64,000 nucleotides of DNA from CAYLRY01 sp964386535 (GTDB lineage Bacteria > Chloroflexota > Dehalococcoidia > Dehalococcoidales > UBA3254): contig CAYLRY010000001.1 in the NCBI GenBank assembly GCA_964386535.1, forward strand, positions 62,001 to 126,000. Direction: 5' to 3'. A program made the translations under genes and the position numbers. The notes beneath the pieces are model-generated. The model searched no databases and was not told the DNA's origin. It was given only the letters and a program-made list of their open reading frames with translations. Shown piece after piece: positions 17,695 through 26,511 of this stretch (within the stretch, counting starts at the first letter, position 1; every line of letters starts with the position of its first letter).

Positions 17695-17919
17695 TTAAAT
17701 CTCATCAGGATCATCTTCGCGGGCAAACAGGGCGTTCCAGAATTCGGCCTCGGTTCGAAAATGGTTTCGGGCTTGCTTTTTGGAGATATGTGTGGCCTGG
17801 CGCCAGCCGCAAATACAGCAATAGGGTTCCTGGTCCTGTTTATCAAAAGCAATGAAACCGCTGCCGCAATGAGGGCATTTTTTCTCGTATGTTGTAGGAC
17901 AACGAAATATAACAACCAT
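17695..17919 (-). CDS. Zinc-ribbon protein (74 aa)
   Basis: A small protein with two cysteine pairs, CPHC and CCIC, about 19 residues apart, followed by a basic/aromatic helix. This is a zinc-ribbon arrangement. ATG 17919 follows TAGGAGG. It is the last of three minus-strand genes between the two pst clusters, probably transcribed from the Pho-box promoter near 18917. Its partner and function are unknown. Confidence 0.75.
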   Translation of the reverse strand: MVVIFRCPTTYEKKCPHCGSGFIAFDKQDQEPYCCICGWRQATHISKKQARNHFRTEAEFWNALFAREDDPDEI

Positions 17920-17982
17920 GTGGGCCTCCTAATGCTGATTTTTCACAAGGCTCCTGTTTATGATGATTTAGGCACTGTCTCT

Positions 17983-18312
17983 TCAGTAAAATACCCCGCT
18001 GCTCCTGACGGCGTACACAGGATGAGCGGTCCTTTCTGTCTGGCAGTAAAAATCCAGCCTGCGGCTGTCTTCCAATTGCAGAGTAAACACACCGTTTTTT
18101 GCCAGCCTCCGTCCTTTATCGATCACCAGAAGATTCCCAATTACCGACTCGAAATTGTCCGATTTTCTTTGACCGGCAGGTAAAAAGGTTAAGGGTTCTT
18201 CCTCAAGAACATCCAGGTTGTACCTGACATTGGCAATCAGATGGTCTTGCTTAAACACCTTTCCCGTTCCTCTGGGATTTTCCACCGGTCTGATGATGGA
18301 TATTACCGGCAT
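17983..18312 (-). CDS. Hypothetical protein (109 aa)
   Basis: ATG 18312 is preferred because AAGGAGGG lies 9 nt upstream; GTG 18321 touches the ribosome binding site. The product looks like a globular beta-rich domain with IISIIRPVENP-like N-terminal strands and a GVFTLQLEDSRRLDFYC segment near the C-terminus. It has no signal peptide or membrane helix. I do not recognise the family. The gene sits in the middle of a three-gene minus-strand run under a Pho-box promoter. Confidence 0.65.
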   Translation of the reverse strand: MPVISIIRPVENPRGTGKVFKQDHLIANVRYNLDVLEEEPLTFLPAGQRKSDNFESVIGNLLVIDKGRRLAKNGVFTLQLEDSRRLDFYCQTERTAHPVYAVRSSGVFY

Positions 18313-18596
18313 AATATTCACCCTCCTTTTTTTGTGCTCTGAATAATTGTGTGAATAACTACAGGCACAGAATCACATGTCCGTTTTGGGTTATTTTGTT
18401 CAACCAGCCTTTAAACCGGATGGTTTTCTATCCGGCAGTTGATAAACGGTTATACCTAATGATTATGTGTTGGCTGAAAAGAAACTAACCCGGGACGGAA
18501 GATTTCTCCCGCTTTTGCGCTAACCCTGATCTTGATTTTAGGCAGATTTGCATCATAATCTTCAGTTAGAGTAATCCAAAAAAGTTAGAACTAAAA

Positions 18597-18878
18597 TCAG
18601 GACTTTATACCGTTTACGGTTTTTTCAGGCGCTGGGATATGTGACCAGCGTAGTTCGCTGGAACCTGATACTCCCACCAGAAGGTGATGATTCAGTGGAT
18701 TCCGCCTTATGCCGATAATATGTCCCCAGCAGTTCGCCCGGATAATTTCTCCCGTTCTAAAATCTCTTCCTATCACGGTCTTCGGTTCTACAGGATCACC
18801 GATGCGTAACCGGAAACTGGGCGAGTCAATTTCGAAGGTCTGAGAGATATTTTCAGGAAGGTTAACTTGTACATACAT
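18597..18878 (-). CDS. Small barrel-sandwich-like protein; paralogue of the gene at 1367-1660
   Basis: A 93-aa protein; ATG 18878 is preceded by a GGAGG site. It shares with the product at 1367 the series IDS, P..-IG, TG..I.A.C, NP.N and LV, so the two are paralogues. The GDPVEPKTVIGRDFRTGEIIRA stretch has the up-and-down beta pattern of barrel-sandwich domains. It is the first gene after the minus-strand Pho-box promoter. Both paralogues being phosphate-controlled suggests a shared, undescribed small component. No catalytic residues are evident. Confidence 0.7.
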   Translation of the reverse strand: MYVQVNLPENISQTFEIDSPSFRLRIGDPVEPKTVIGRDFRTGEIIRANCWGHIIGIRRNPLNHHLLVGVSGSSELRWSHIPAPEKTVNGIKS

Positions 18879-18911
18879 CCAGCTTACCTCCTCATCTCCA
18901 TGTTATCTAAT

Positions 18912-18965
18912 ATTATAAAAGAGGATTATTAAATCAACATTAATGATTTATTAAATTTAGATTAT
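18912..18965 (-). promoter_or_regulatory. Pho-box promoter of the three small minus-strand genes
   Basis: Read on the minus strand, repeats start at 18965 (ATAAT), 18954, 18943 and 18932 (TTAAT each), 11 bp apart. A perfect TATAAT lies at 18917-18912, exactly 15 nt after the last repeat start. The predicted leader is about 27 nt to ATG 18878. It is divergent from the mgsA-like promoter. Confidence 0.8.
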
Positions 18966-19048
18966 ATTTCCGGTGTTGTATGTTAAAGGCGGCGGTAGAG
19001 TTTGTTGAAAGATTACCGCCAGGATAAACCATAACATGGAGCTTATTA

Positions 19049-19113
19049 TTAACAAAAAATTAATAAATATTTAATCGGGATTTTAATTCTTGTTAACATC
19101 TACTTGCTATCAT
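19049..19113 (+). promoter_or_regulatory. Pho-box promoter of the mgsA-like gene and second pst operon
   Basis: Repeats start at 19049 (TTAAC), 19060 (TTAAT), 19071 (TTAAT), 19082 (TTTAA, degenerate) and 19093 (TTAAC). The extended -10, TGCTATCAT, lies at 19105-19113, its hexamer starting at 19108, 15 nt after the last repeat. This position overlaps ATG 19112 and so supports ATG 19133 as the real start. Confidence 0.8.
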
Positions 19114-19132
19114 GAGAAAAAAAGAGGGAATA

Positions 19133-19579
19133 ATGAAGAAATTTACATTAGCTCTTATGGCTCATGAGGCCAGGAAAAAGGACCTGGTGAGTCTGATTAA
19201 ATCCCACCCTGAAATTCTAAGAAATTTGACATTGATATCTCCAGCCGAAGAAGCCGGTTTGATCATGAATGAAACCGGAATGTCCGTTGAACCGGTAATG
19301 GAGAGGGTTAAGGGCGGCAGCCTGCAAATTGGAGCGATGGCAGCCCAGGGTGAAATCAATGGAGTGGTCTTCCTCCGTGATGCCGTTAACACTAATCCAG
19401 ATGAACCGGATTGGTTTGCATTACTGAGAGTATGCGATCAATATGACATACCTCTGGCAACCAACTTGGCTTCCGCTGAAGCAGTATTGCATCTCATATC
19501 GGAACATCCTGAAGCCCTGGCAGGGCACCACCTGGCCGCTGGTTTTCTGGAGGAAATGGCTGCTATACATGAGTCTTAA
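19133..19579 (+). CDS. Methylglyoxal-synthase-like protein with altered active site
   Basis: A 148-aa protein aligning along its whole length with MgsA, which converts dihydroxyacetone phosphate to methylglyoxal plus phosphate and is inhibited by phosphate. Conserved features are LALMAHE, the GG..QIGA turn, the FLRDAVN strand and the IPLATNLA region. Compared with the E. coli enzyme as I recall it, the catalytic Asp of GGDQQ is Ser (GGSLQ), the His of PHDPD is Asp (PDEPD) and the TGTTG phosphate loop is SPAEEAG. It may be a pseudoenzyme, a phosphate or DHAP sensor, or a changed enzyme. ATG 19133 follows AGAGGGAA; ATG 19112 lies in the promoter. The Pho box fits a phosphate-starvation role. 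Confidence 0.75.
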   Translation: MKKFTLALMAHEARKKDLVSLIKSHPEILRNLTLISPAEEAGLIMNETGMSVEPVMERVKGGSLQIGAMAAQGEINGVVFLRDAVNTNPDEPDWFALLRVCDQYDIPLATNLASAEAVLHLISEHPEALAGHHLAAGFLEEMAAIHES

Positions 19580-19651
19580 GTGAATGAATGAAGTAATATA
19601 TATTCAAATATATTAAATTATAAGATATATAAATTTAAGAGGAGTAAAATA

Positions 19652-20824
19652 TTGCCTTTTAGAATTAAACTAAAAAATTTGATCTTGCCGGCAATGGCCC
19701 TTCTGGCAACAGGAGTATTACCGGCAGGTTGTTCCAACTCTCCGGGCATAGCTGCTAATCCCCAACAGACTATACAATCTCAAACAATGGGTGTTGCAGC
19801 AACTTTTTCTGCAACGAACGATACACGCTTAGCTCAAAGCACGTCCACCAACCTTTTAGGCGCTGGCGCCACTTTCCCGGCCCCGTTGTATACCAAATGG
19901 TTTGATGAATATAACAAATTGACAGGAGTCAGAGTCAACTATCAGGCAGTGGGCTCTGGGACCGGTATCCAGCAAATCACTGCGGGTACAGTGGATTTCG
20001 GCGCAACTGATGGCATCATGACCGAAGCTCAGGAAAAAGCGGCTGAAGCGGCCGGCGGACCCATCCTGCACATTCCCATGACTGCGGGATCTGTAGCTAT
20101 TATATACAATCTTTCCGGGGTCAATTCCGGGCAACTCAATCTCACCGGTGACATACTGGCAAAAATATATCTGAAAACAATTGCCAGGTGGAACGATCCG
20201 GCGATAACGGCCCTTAACCCTGGCCTAAAGTTACCGGATGAAAATATTGCAGTAGTCCACCGTGGGGATAGCTCCGGCACGACATTCATTTTCACCAACT
20301 ATCTATCTAAAATCAATAACGACTGGAAGATGAAGGTCGGCAATGCTACCTCGGTTACCTGGCCGGGAGATATTGCCGGGCAGGGGAGCTCTGGTGTGAC
20401 TGCTCAGGTGCAGCAGATCCCCAACTCTATCGGCTATGTAGAATTAACTTACGCTTTACAAAACAAGTTGCCCTGTGCTTCTTTATTGAATGCTGCCGGA
20501 AATTACCAGGAACCTTCTCTAACAGGGACTTCCAAAGCTGCGGAGGGAATAAATTTACCTGATGATATGAAAATCATGATCACCAACTCTCCAAACCCTG
20601 AAGCTTACCCAATCGCTGGATTTACCTGGATACTGGCTTATAAGAATCAAAAAGATGAAGTGAAAGGGATTACCCTGGTCAAAATGCTCTGGTGGGCGCT
20701 CCATGAAGGCAGGCAATATGAGGAGCCTCTTCATTATGCACCGCTCTCGGCTGCGGCCTTATTCAAAGCTGAAGAGCAAATCCTTTCCTTTAACTTTCAG
20801 GGCAAACCTTTGGTAACTCGCTAG
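19652..20824 (+). CDS. pstS: Phosphate-binding lipoprotein PstS (set 2)
   Basis: A 390-aa canonical PstS. Its TTG start follows AAGAGGAG. Lipobox LPAGC puts the lipidated cysteine at about residue 27. Phosphate-site segments are GAGATFPAPLYTKW, YQAVGSGTGIQQ, DFGATDGIM and HRGDSSGTTFIFT. It delivers phosphate to the PstCA permease encoded next. It differs from the first PstS in being lipid-anchored, lacking a dockerin and belonging to the E. coli-like branch. It probably shares the Pho promoter upstream of the mgsA-like gene. Confidence 0.96.
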   Translation: MPFRIKLKNLILPAMALLATGVLPAGCSNSPGIAANPQQTIQSQTMGVAATFSATNDTRLAQSTSTNLLGAGATFPAPLYTKWFDEYNKLTGVRVNYQAVGSGTGIQQITAGTVDFGATDGIMTEAQEKAAEAAGGPILHIPMTAGSVAIIYNLSGVNSGQLNLTGDILAKIYLKTIARWNDPAITALNPGLKLPDENIAVVHRGDSSGTTFIFTNYLSKINNDWKMKVGNATSVTWPGDIAGQGSSGVTAQVQQIPNSIGYVELTYALQNKLPCASLLNAAGNYQEPSLTGTSKAAEGINLPDDMKIMITNSPNPEAYPIAGFTWILAYKNQKDEVKGITLVKMLWWALHEGRQYEEPLHYAPLSAAALFKAEEQILSFNFQGKPLVTR

Positions 20825-20897
20825 GTATATCAGGATAGGGGAAATTAAACACTCCTCCATCCTTAATCGAAAGCCAGGAGTCCAACAGCCGGTATTT

Positions 20898-21878
20898 ATG
20901 GTCATAAAAAACGCATATCCGAACTCACGCATACCAGGAAAAATCCAGGCACGGTTAAACCAGCTCGGAAGTCTTGGTGACCGCACCTGTCCCAGGCTAA
21001 CATTACTGTCCGCTATATTGGTTGTAGTCCTGCTGGCGGGAATGATCAGTATTCTTGTCTTTGAGGCTTTGCCTTCCATACGCCAGTTTGGCGCATCTTT
21101 CTTTTCCAGCACAACCTGGAACCCGGTTAAAGACCAATATGGTGCTCTCCCGGCCATTTTCGGCACCATATTGAGCGCATTTATCGGCCTGGTTATAGCT
21201 GTTCCTATAAGTCTGGGCGCAGCTATATTTTTATCAGAACTGGCTCCTTCCTGGTTGCGTTCTCCAGCCTCCTTTCTGGTTGAGATGCTGGCAGCCATCC
21301 CCAGTGTAATAATCGGTCTGTGGGGGATTTTTGTATTGGTGCCTGTGGTGAGAAATCCTTTAGAATCATGGCTGGGCAGTAACCTGGGCTTTCTACCGTT
21401 TTTTCAAGGCCCTCCCTTTGGTTATGGCTTTCTGGCTGCGGGCATGATTCTGGCAATCATGATTATTCCCATCATCACGGCTGTCAGCCGTGATGCCTTA
21501 CAGGCTGTACCTCGCACACAAAAAGAAGCCATGCTGGCTCTGGGCGCCACCCGCTGGGAAACCATTACTCGTATCATTGTCCCGTATTGCCGTTCAGGGC
21601 TGGCAGGAGCCGTCATTTTGGGTTTAGGCCGTGCAGTGGGTGAAACAATGGCCGTAACCATGGTTATCGGCAACGGCTACGCTTTAACTGCTTCCCTGTT
21701 TTCCTCCGGCACCACAATAGCCAGTAAAATTGCACTGGAATTTGGTGAGGCAACCGGCCTGCAAAAAAGCAGCCTGTTGGAACTGGCATTAATGCTCTTT
21801 GCAGTTACGCTTCTGGTAAATACTGTAGCACGGTTGTTGGTCTGGCGCATGACATCAGTAAAAGCAGAAAGGGAATAG
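20898..21878 (+). CDS. pstC: Phosphate ABC transporter permease PstC (set 2)
   Basis: A 326-aa permease with six predicted membrane helices and the EAA motif KEAMLALGATRWETITRIIVP. The WNPVKDQYGALPAIFGT segment is characteristic of PstC. It pairs with PstA at 21886, 7 nt downstream. This set is closer to the textbook family than set 1. Confidence 0.96.
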   Translation: MVIKNAYPNSRIPGKIQARLNQLGSLGDRTCPRLTLLSAILVVVLLAGMISILVFEALPSIRQFGASFFSSTTWNPVKDQYGALPAIFGTILSAFIGLVIAVPISLGAAIFLSELAPSWLRSPASFLVEMLAAIPSVIIGLWGIFVLVPVVRNPLESWLGSNLGFLPFFQGPPFGYGFLAAGMILAIMIIPIITAVSRDALQAVPRTQKEAMLALGATRWETITRIIVPYCRSGLAGAVILGLGRAVGETMAVTMVIGNGYALTASLFSSGTTIASKIALEFGEATGLQKSSLLELALMLFAVTLLVNTVARLLVWRMTSVKAERE

Positions 21879-21885
21879 AACCAAG

Positions 21886-22722
21886 ATGGAGAGAGGGTAT
21901 GCGATACGTCAATGGATAAATCGCATTATGCTGGGACTCAGCACTGCCGCGGCGATAACAGCGATAGTGCTCCTCCTTTTAATCCTGGGATATACTGTGG
22001 CGCAGGGCATCTCTTATATCACTCCTGATATTCTCACACACTCTGCCACATCTCCTGGTGAAGCCGGTGGGGGTATGAAAGATGAAATCATCGGCACGCT
22101 GATACTGATCGGCATTGCCTCCCTTATTGCCTTACCCATAGGGTTAATGACCGGTATATTCCTTTCCGAATTCGGCAGTCCTGGAACGGTCTCCGCCATC
22201 CGCTTTATAGCTGATATTCTGGCCGGTGTGCCTTCAATAATTGTGGGGGTTTTTGTATACGCCATTCTAGTCAGCCGCTTCTCCTATTCAGCTTATTCCG
22301 GAGGTATTGCACTGGCCGCTATTATGATACCAATTGTAGCCCGTACGTCTGAAGAGGCTATGCGGCTGGTACCAAACTCCATGCGTGAGGCGGCTCTGGC
22401 TCTCGGGATCTCCAGATGGAGGTCCATAATTGGAGTAGTCATTCCGGGAGCGCTAACGGGAATTCTAACCGGCATTTTGCTCGGTTTAGCCCGTATTGCA
22501 GGCGAGACTGCTCCGCTTATATTTACCGCTTTCGGCAACTTTTTTGGATTTGATGGACTGGATCAACCGGTGCCGGCACTCCCGCTTTCAATATTTAAAT
22601 ATGCCTTATCCCCTTATCCGGACCAGAACCAGCTTGCCTGGGCTGGGGCTTTCCTTCTGGTAATTTTAGTACTGATTATAAGCGTCATTGTACGTTGGAT
22701 TTCTACCAGGCGTCGCCTTTAA
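21886..22722 (+). CDS. pstA: Phosphate ABC transporter permease PstA (set 2)
   Basis: A 278-aa permease of normal PstA length with six helices and the coupling motif REAALALGISRWRSIIGVVIPG, followed by GETAPLIFTA, a PstA hallmark. It lies between pstC and pstB in the standard order. Confidence 0.96.
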   Translation: MERGYAIRQWINRIMLGLSTAAAITAIVLLLLILGYTVAQGISYITPDILTHSATSPGEAGGGMKDEIIGTLILIGIASLIALPIGLMTGIFLSEFGSPGTVSAIRFIADILAGVPSIIVGVFVYAILVSRFSYSAYSGGIALAAIMIPIVARTSEEAMRLVPNSMREAALALGISRWRSIIGVVIPGALTGILTGILLGLARIAGETAPLIFTAFGNFFGFDGLDQPVPALPLSIFKYALSPYPDQNQLAWAGAFLLVILVLIISVIVRWISTRRRL

Positions 22723-22743
22723 ATTTGGTAAAGGATGTTATCA

Positions 22744-23592
22744 ATGAAAACAGAGCTGGTTTCTATGATCGAACCACAGGTAATGCCACATGCTGGGTTT
22801 AAAAAGAACGAAATTACAGCAGCGAATAAAAATTATGAGATTATGATTATCGAAAATTTTTTTGCCTGGTATGGTAGGTCGATTGCCTTAAAAAATATAA
22901 ATTTGAGAATCAAATCACAATCGATAACAGCCATTATCGGTCCCTCCGGCTGCGGCAAGTCCACACTTATTCGCTGTTTGAATAGAATGCATGAAATTTC
23001 CCATGGAGGGCGAGTGTCTGGTCGTATACTGCTGGACAATAAGGATATTTATGCCAGGGATGTAGACCCGGTAATGATACGCCGGAGGGCCGGGATGGTC
23101 TTTCAAAAACCTGCTCCATTTCCCACCATGTCCATTTTTGACAACGTTGCTGCAGGTTTAAAGTTGTCTCGTGTTTGGAACTGGGGCCAGGATATAGATG
23201 ATATCGTTGAACGCAGCTTAAAGCAGGCCGCCTTATGGGATGAGGTTAAAGATAAATTGCATCTCTCCGGCGCTTCACTTTCAGGAGGGCAGCAACAACG
23301 TTTATGTATTGCCCGGGCACTGGCAGTGGAACCGGAGATTATCCTGTTGGATGAACCGTGTTCAGCCCTGGACCCGATATCGACCCTGAAGATAGAGGAG
23401 TTGATGGCTGACCTGAAAGAGAAGTATACTATCGTCATTGTGACGCATAATATGCAGCAGGCAGCGCGAGTTTCAGACTGGTCTGCCTTTATGTTACTGG
23501 GTGAAATGGTGGAATATGGTGCGACGCGTGAATTATTCAGCCGGCCAAAGGATAAGAGGACCGAAGATTATATAACGGGCCGTTTTGGCTAG
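22744..23592 (+). CDS. pstB: Phosphate ABC transporter ATP-binding protein PstB (set 2)
   Basis: A 282-aa ATPase. Walker A is GPSGCGKST, the signature is the standard LSGGQQQR, Walker B is IILLDEPCS and the switch histidine is in VTHNM. ATG 22744 has AAAGGA 8 nt upstream and is preferred over ATG 22735. phoU, often the next gene, is absent here. Confidence 0.96.
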   Translation: MKTELVSMIEPQVMPHAGFKKNEITAANKNYEIMIIENFFAWYGRSIALKNINLRIKSQSITAIIGPSGCGKSTLIRCLNRMHEISHGGRVSGRILLDNKDIYARDVDPVMIRRRAGMVFQKPAPFPTMSIFDNVAAGLKLSRVWNWGQDIDDIVERSLKQAALWDEVKDKLHLSGASLSGGQQQRLCIARALAVEPEIILLDEPCSALDPISTLKIEELMADLKEKYTIVIVTHNMQQAARVSDWSAFMLLGEMVEYGATRELFSRPKDKRTEDYITGRFG

Positions 23593-23932
23593 AGCAAGGA
23601 AGGCATGATATTCGGGAGGCTGTTTGATCAACAATGTTATATGCAGCCGCAACAATATGATGGCCTTCAGGTGTTCAGGTGAAAAAGAAGTAAATCAAGG
23701 TTTTTTTTAGGTACTAAATCAGGAATGCTTACCCCATATCCCCCAGGGTAAATATTTAGCCTGCATGTCTATTATGTATTGAATCAGCATTTGAGCCGGA
23801 TATAACCGCCTCCGGTACCGCCACTAACCAAAATGTAAGACAAGAAACTATTTCTGTGACTAAAATTGCTAAACAGCCATTAGCTGGTGGTGACTTTTCA
23901 TAATTCAGGGTGAGTGGTAAAATGCGGTTATC
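23593..23932. other. Intergenic stretch after pstB
   Basis: About 340 bp without a supported gene. There is no phoU remnant, Pho-box array or clear terminator hairpin. A poly-T run near 23700 is not preceded by a stem that I can see. Confidence 0.5.
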
Positions 23933-25348
23933 ATGAAATTATTAACCCTGGCTGTGATTTTAGGGCTCTGTCTGACGCTGGCTTTGCCTGGTCTATCGAA
24001 GGCTGCGCCTGTTAAAGCAGTGGGCGTCAAGGAACTGAATTTTGTTTTTCTTCACGGCGCCGGCGGTAATTCAGGCTCTTTACAGGGGCTGTCTGATCAC
24101 ATTGTAGATGAGCTTCCTGATTATATCCGGGAATATGAGGCCGCCAATCCAGGTATTAAAATTCACTTCAATACTTTAAACAGGTGCTATCCGAACGATG
24201 TGGACATAGATACATGGGCAAAAAACATCGCTGACAGCATCAACAAGTATTTTAATAAAGATAATTTAATGCTTATCGGACACAGTATGGGGGGGAAAAC
24301 GGCCCTTTATGCAGCTGCCAATAATACCGGGGGAATTGGTGACCGTGTACGGGCGGTGGTTACTATAAACAGCCCTGTTAAATATTTCAGCCAGTATTAT
24401 TTTATTGGCGGAGCGGATTACTGGCGCGCTGCCCTGATGCTGCCCCAGGGGGGTGGAGTCCTCAGTGGTGGAGTCCTCAGCTCAATTGCCTATTATGACA
24501 GCACTAAGGATGGGAAATGGGTAGGAACTAACAAACACTGGCTGGCTCTGGTTTCTGGTGAATCTTCTCCCACCAGCGTGCAATTTGATTACAGCGGGGT
24601 CGACCCTCTACCAAGAGATATGGATGATACCATTGTCCCAATATCAGCTCAATATTCCGAGGGAGCTGATGTGGTCTATTATGGAGAATATGCTCACAGT
24701 GATTTTACGGATTCAGATGAGCTTTCCGGCAAGCTGGCAGATCAGATTTTAAATTATATCTTTGGGAAGAGGATATACGTATCTGAGGCTGCCAGAACCG
24801 GGACTTTCGAATATGAAGCCGGCTGGATGCCGGTAGTAGAAAGGTGGGAAGAAGCATACGGGGCAATAGAGGTGTGCAAAGGTACTATAATACACAAAAA
24901 TGAGTCTTATTTGAAAGCACAGGAATGGGAAGACGTGGTGGGGGAAGGAATGGGGACAGATAGCCGGGAAAGCTATAAATTGCGCAGGAATTCATTACCC
25001 GTACTGACGAAAATACTGGATTCTCACTGGGAAACCGGTAATACTGAAGACTGCCGGGTTTATATTAAAACCCGGGCAGCTCCCAGAAGCACAGTTCAGG
25101 TTGAATGGAGTATCTTCCAGAATCCTTTGCTTCCCAGGGATTTTCCTCGAGATAGATTTGAGGTTGAAATTACCTCGGGTACGCCGTTTACGGGAGTAGA
25201 CCGTGTATACTGGCTTAAGGAAAACCCGCTGGATCAAATGATAAGCATCGTTTCCCGTGCGGAGGGCCCTTATCGCTGGTTTAAAGCCCAATGGAGGACT
25301 TATGTCAAAGTCCCCCTGATGCGCGATATTGCTTCTGAGATCCGTTAA
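23933..25348 (+). CDS. Secreted alpha/beta hydrolase (lipase/esterase-like)
   Basis: A 471-aa exported hydrolase. The signal peptide is at about 1-25 (…GLSKAA). FVFLHGAGG forms the oxyanion-hole region, and GHSMGG carries the nucleophile serine. A later Asp in MDDTIVP and a His in YAHSDF complete a plausible triad. The last roughly 190 residues are a separate beta-rich domain with no assignment. A GGVLS duplication from a 15-bp tandem repeat occurs near 24455-24482. The substrate is unknown; the gene follows the pst cluster but has no Pho box of its own. Confidence 0.8.
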   Translation: MKLLTLAVILGLCLTLALPGLSKAAPVKAVGVKELNFVFLHGAGGNSGSLQGLSDHIVDELPDYIREYEAANPGIKIHFNTLNRCYPNDVDIDTWAKNIADSINKYFNKDNLMLIGHSMGGKTALYAAANNTGGIGDRVRAVVTINSPVKYFSQYYFIGGADYWRAALMLPQGGGVLSGGVLSSIAYYDSTKDGKWVGTNKHWLALVSGESSPTSVQFDYSGVDPLPRDMDDTIVPISAQYSEGADVVYYGEYAHSDFTDSDELSGKLADQILNYIFGKRIYVSEAARTGTFEYEAGWMPVVERWEEAYGAIEVCKGTIIHKNESYLKAQEWEDVVGEGMGTDSRESYKLRRNSLPVLTKILDSHWETGNTEDCRVYIKTRAAPRSTVQVEWSIFQNPLLPRDFPRDRFEVEITSGTPFTGVDRVYWLKENPLDQMISIVSRAEGPYRWFKAQWRTYVKVPLMRDIASEIR

Positions 25349-25401
25349 TATCTCGGCATTTATTCTTTTTTAAACAAATAACATCCACCGGTAAAAACAG
25401 A

Positions 25402-26511
25402 TCATATTTTCAATTTGGATCTGGTCTTGTTAAAGTGGTTCATGGCATCCCTGACCGCTAGCCCTACCACCCGGTTGCCGTCTAAAACCGGAAGGTATTT
25501 AATCCTGTATACGCTCATACGGTCCAGTACGTCCGCAGCCGGCTGGTTAACATCGGCTGTAGTTTGCAGGGATGAGGGGGTCATAATTTGATTTACGGTG
25601 GTTGTTTCCCATTGCCTTCGGGGTATTTTTCTCATTTTATCAATGTTTAATACACCGTGGAGTGTGTCTTCATCATAAACTACGAATTGTGAATGTCCTC
25701 TGGTCATAATGAAGTCTTCTACCAGACTGCTGAGAGTAAGCTGCCTGGGTATAATGGAAAAATCCTGAGACATTACTTGCTGCACCTTCATACCTTCGAG
25801 AGACCTGCTTAGAGAAAAGTGCTGCCTGCTCCTGGTAGCAGCCAGATATAAAATCCATCCCAAAAAAGCAATTATCAGCCCTACGAACCATTCCTGGTTT
25901 ACCAGAAAGAAAACCCCTCCACCGAAAAAAGCCACTCCAAAGAGCCGCCCAGTATTGACAGTTATTACCGTTGCCCGGTCATAGCTCCTGGTGATTTTCC
26001 ACAATATAGCCCTGAAAATCCTGCCGCCGTCCAGAGGGAACCCAGGTACAAAGTGTACCAGAAAAAGCATTAAAGTTATATAATTCAGCCATTGAATAAG
26101 CCAGGCCAACCATATATTCCCTGTAACTACCAGGGCAATGTAAACCAGATAAAAAATGATTACTATTATCAGGGTGGAAAGAAGACCCACAGTTGCCAGT
26201 AATACCTCCAGAATGGGGAGACTCTCTTTCCTGGCTACCTCGGGGACCCCTCCGAAGGGATACAAGAGGACCCTATCAAACTTAATACGACGCCGGTAGG
26301 ATGTGATATTAATGGCTAACTGGCGTGCTACCATGGCCAGAAAGAAGATTATTCCGGCGCCCAACCCCAGCAGGAGCCTTTCAGGGATACCATAATATTC
26401 AGGGAAACGTGTAACGACCACGGCGATAATCAGGGCAAATGCCAGATACCAGGTCTGATGGAAAGCCATCCGGGTTCTGAATAAAGGGACAGCAAAATTA
26501 AATACTTTCAT
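25402..26511 (-). CDS. Site-2 protease (M50) homologue with CBS pair, zinc motif lost
   Basis: A 369-aa multi-pass membrane protein of the SpoIVFB/S2P type with two C-terminal CBS domains. The second S2P motif, VPGFPLDGGR, and the LYPFGGVPEV loop are present. Where the family has HExxH, this protein has RQLAI (about residues 63-67), so both zinc histidines and the catalytic glutamate are replaced. It should therefore be a proteolytically inactive homologue. The start at ATG 26511 gives the normal family N-terminus; a TTG at 26592 is also in frame. The CBS pair may sense nucleotides. Confidence 0.85.
   Translation of the reverse strand: MKVFNFAVPLFRTRMAFHQTWYLAFALIIAVVVTRFPEYYGIPERLLLGLGAGIIFFLAMVARQLAINITSYRRRIKFDRVLLYPFGGVPEVARKESLPILEVLLATVGLLSTLIIVIIFYLVYIALVVTGNIWLAWLIQWLNYITLMLFLVHFVPGFPLDGGRIFRAILWKITRSYDRATVITVNTGRLFGVAFFGGGVFFLVNQEWFVGLIIAFLGWILYLAATRSRQHFSLSRSLEGMKVQQVMSQDFSIIPRQLTLSSLVEDFIMTRGHSQFVVYDEDTLHGVLNIDKMRKIPRRQWETTTVNQIMTPSSLQTTADVNQPAADVLDRMSVYRIKYLPVLDGNRVVGLAVRDAMNHFNKTRSKLKI

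Noticed and set aside
19613..19633. TTAAA followed 15 nt later by TATAAA before pstS2
   Set aside because: Only a single repeat in very AT-rich sequence. The real Pho promoter is upstream of the mgsA-like gene.
24453..24482. 15-bp tandem duplication in the hydrolase gene (GGVLS repeated)
   Set aside because: Keeps the frame and lies in a loop; probably a minor local duplication with no wider meaning.
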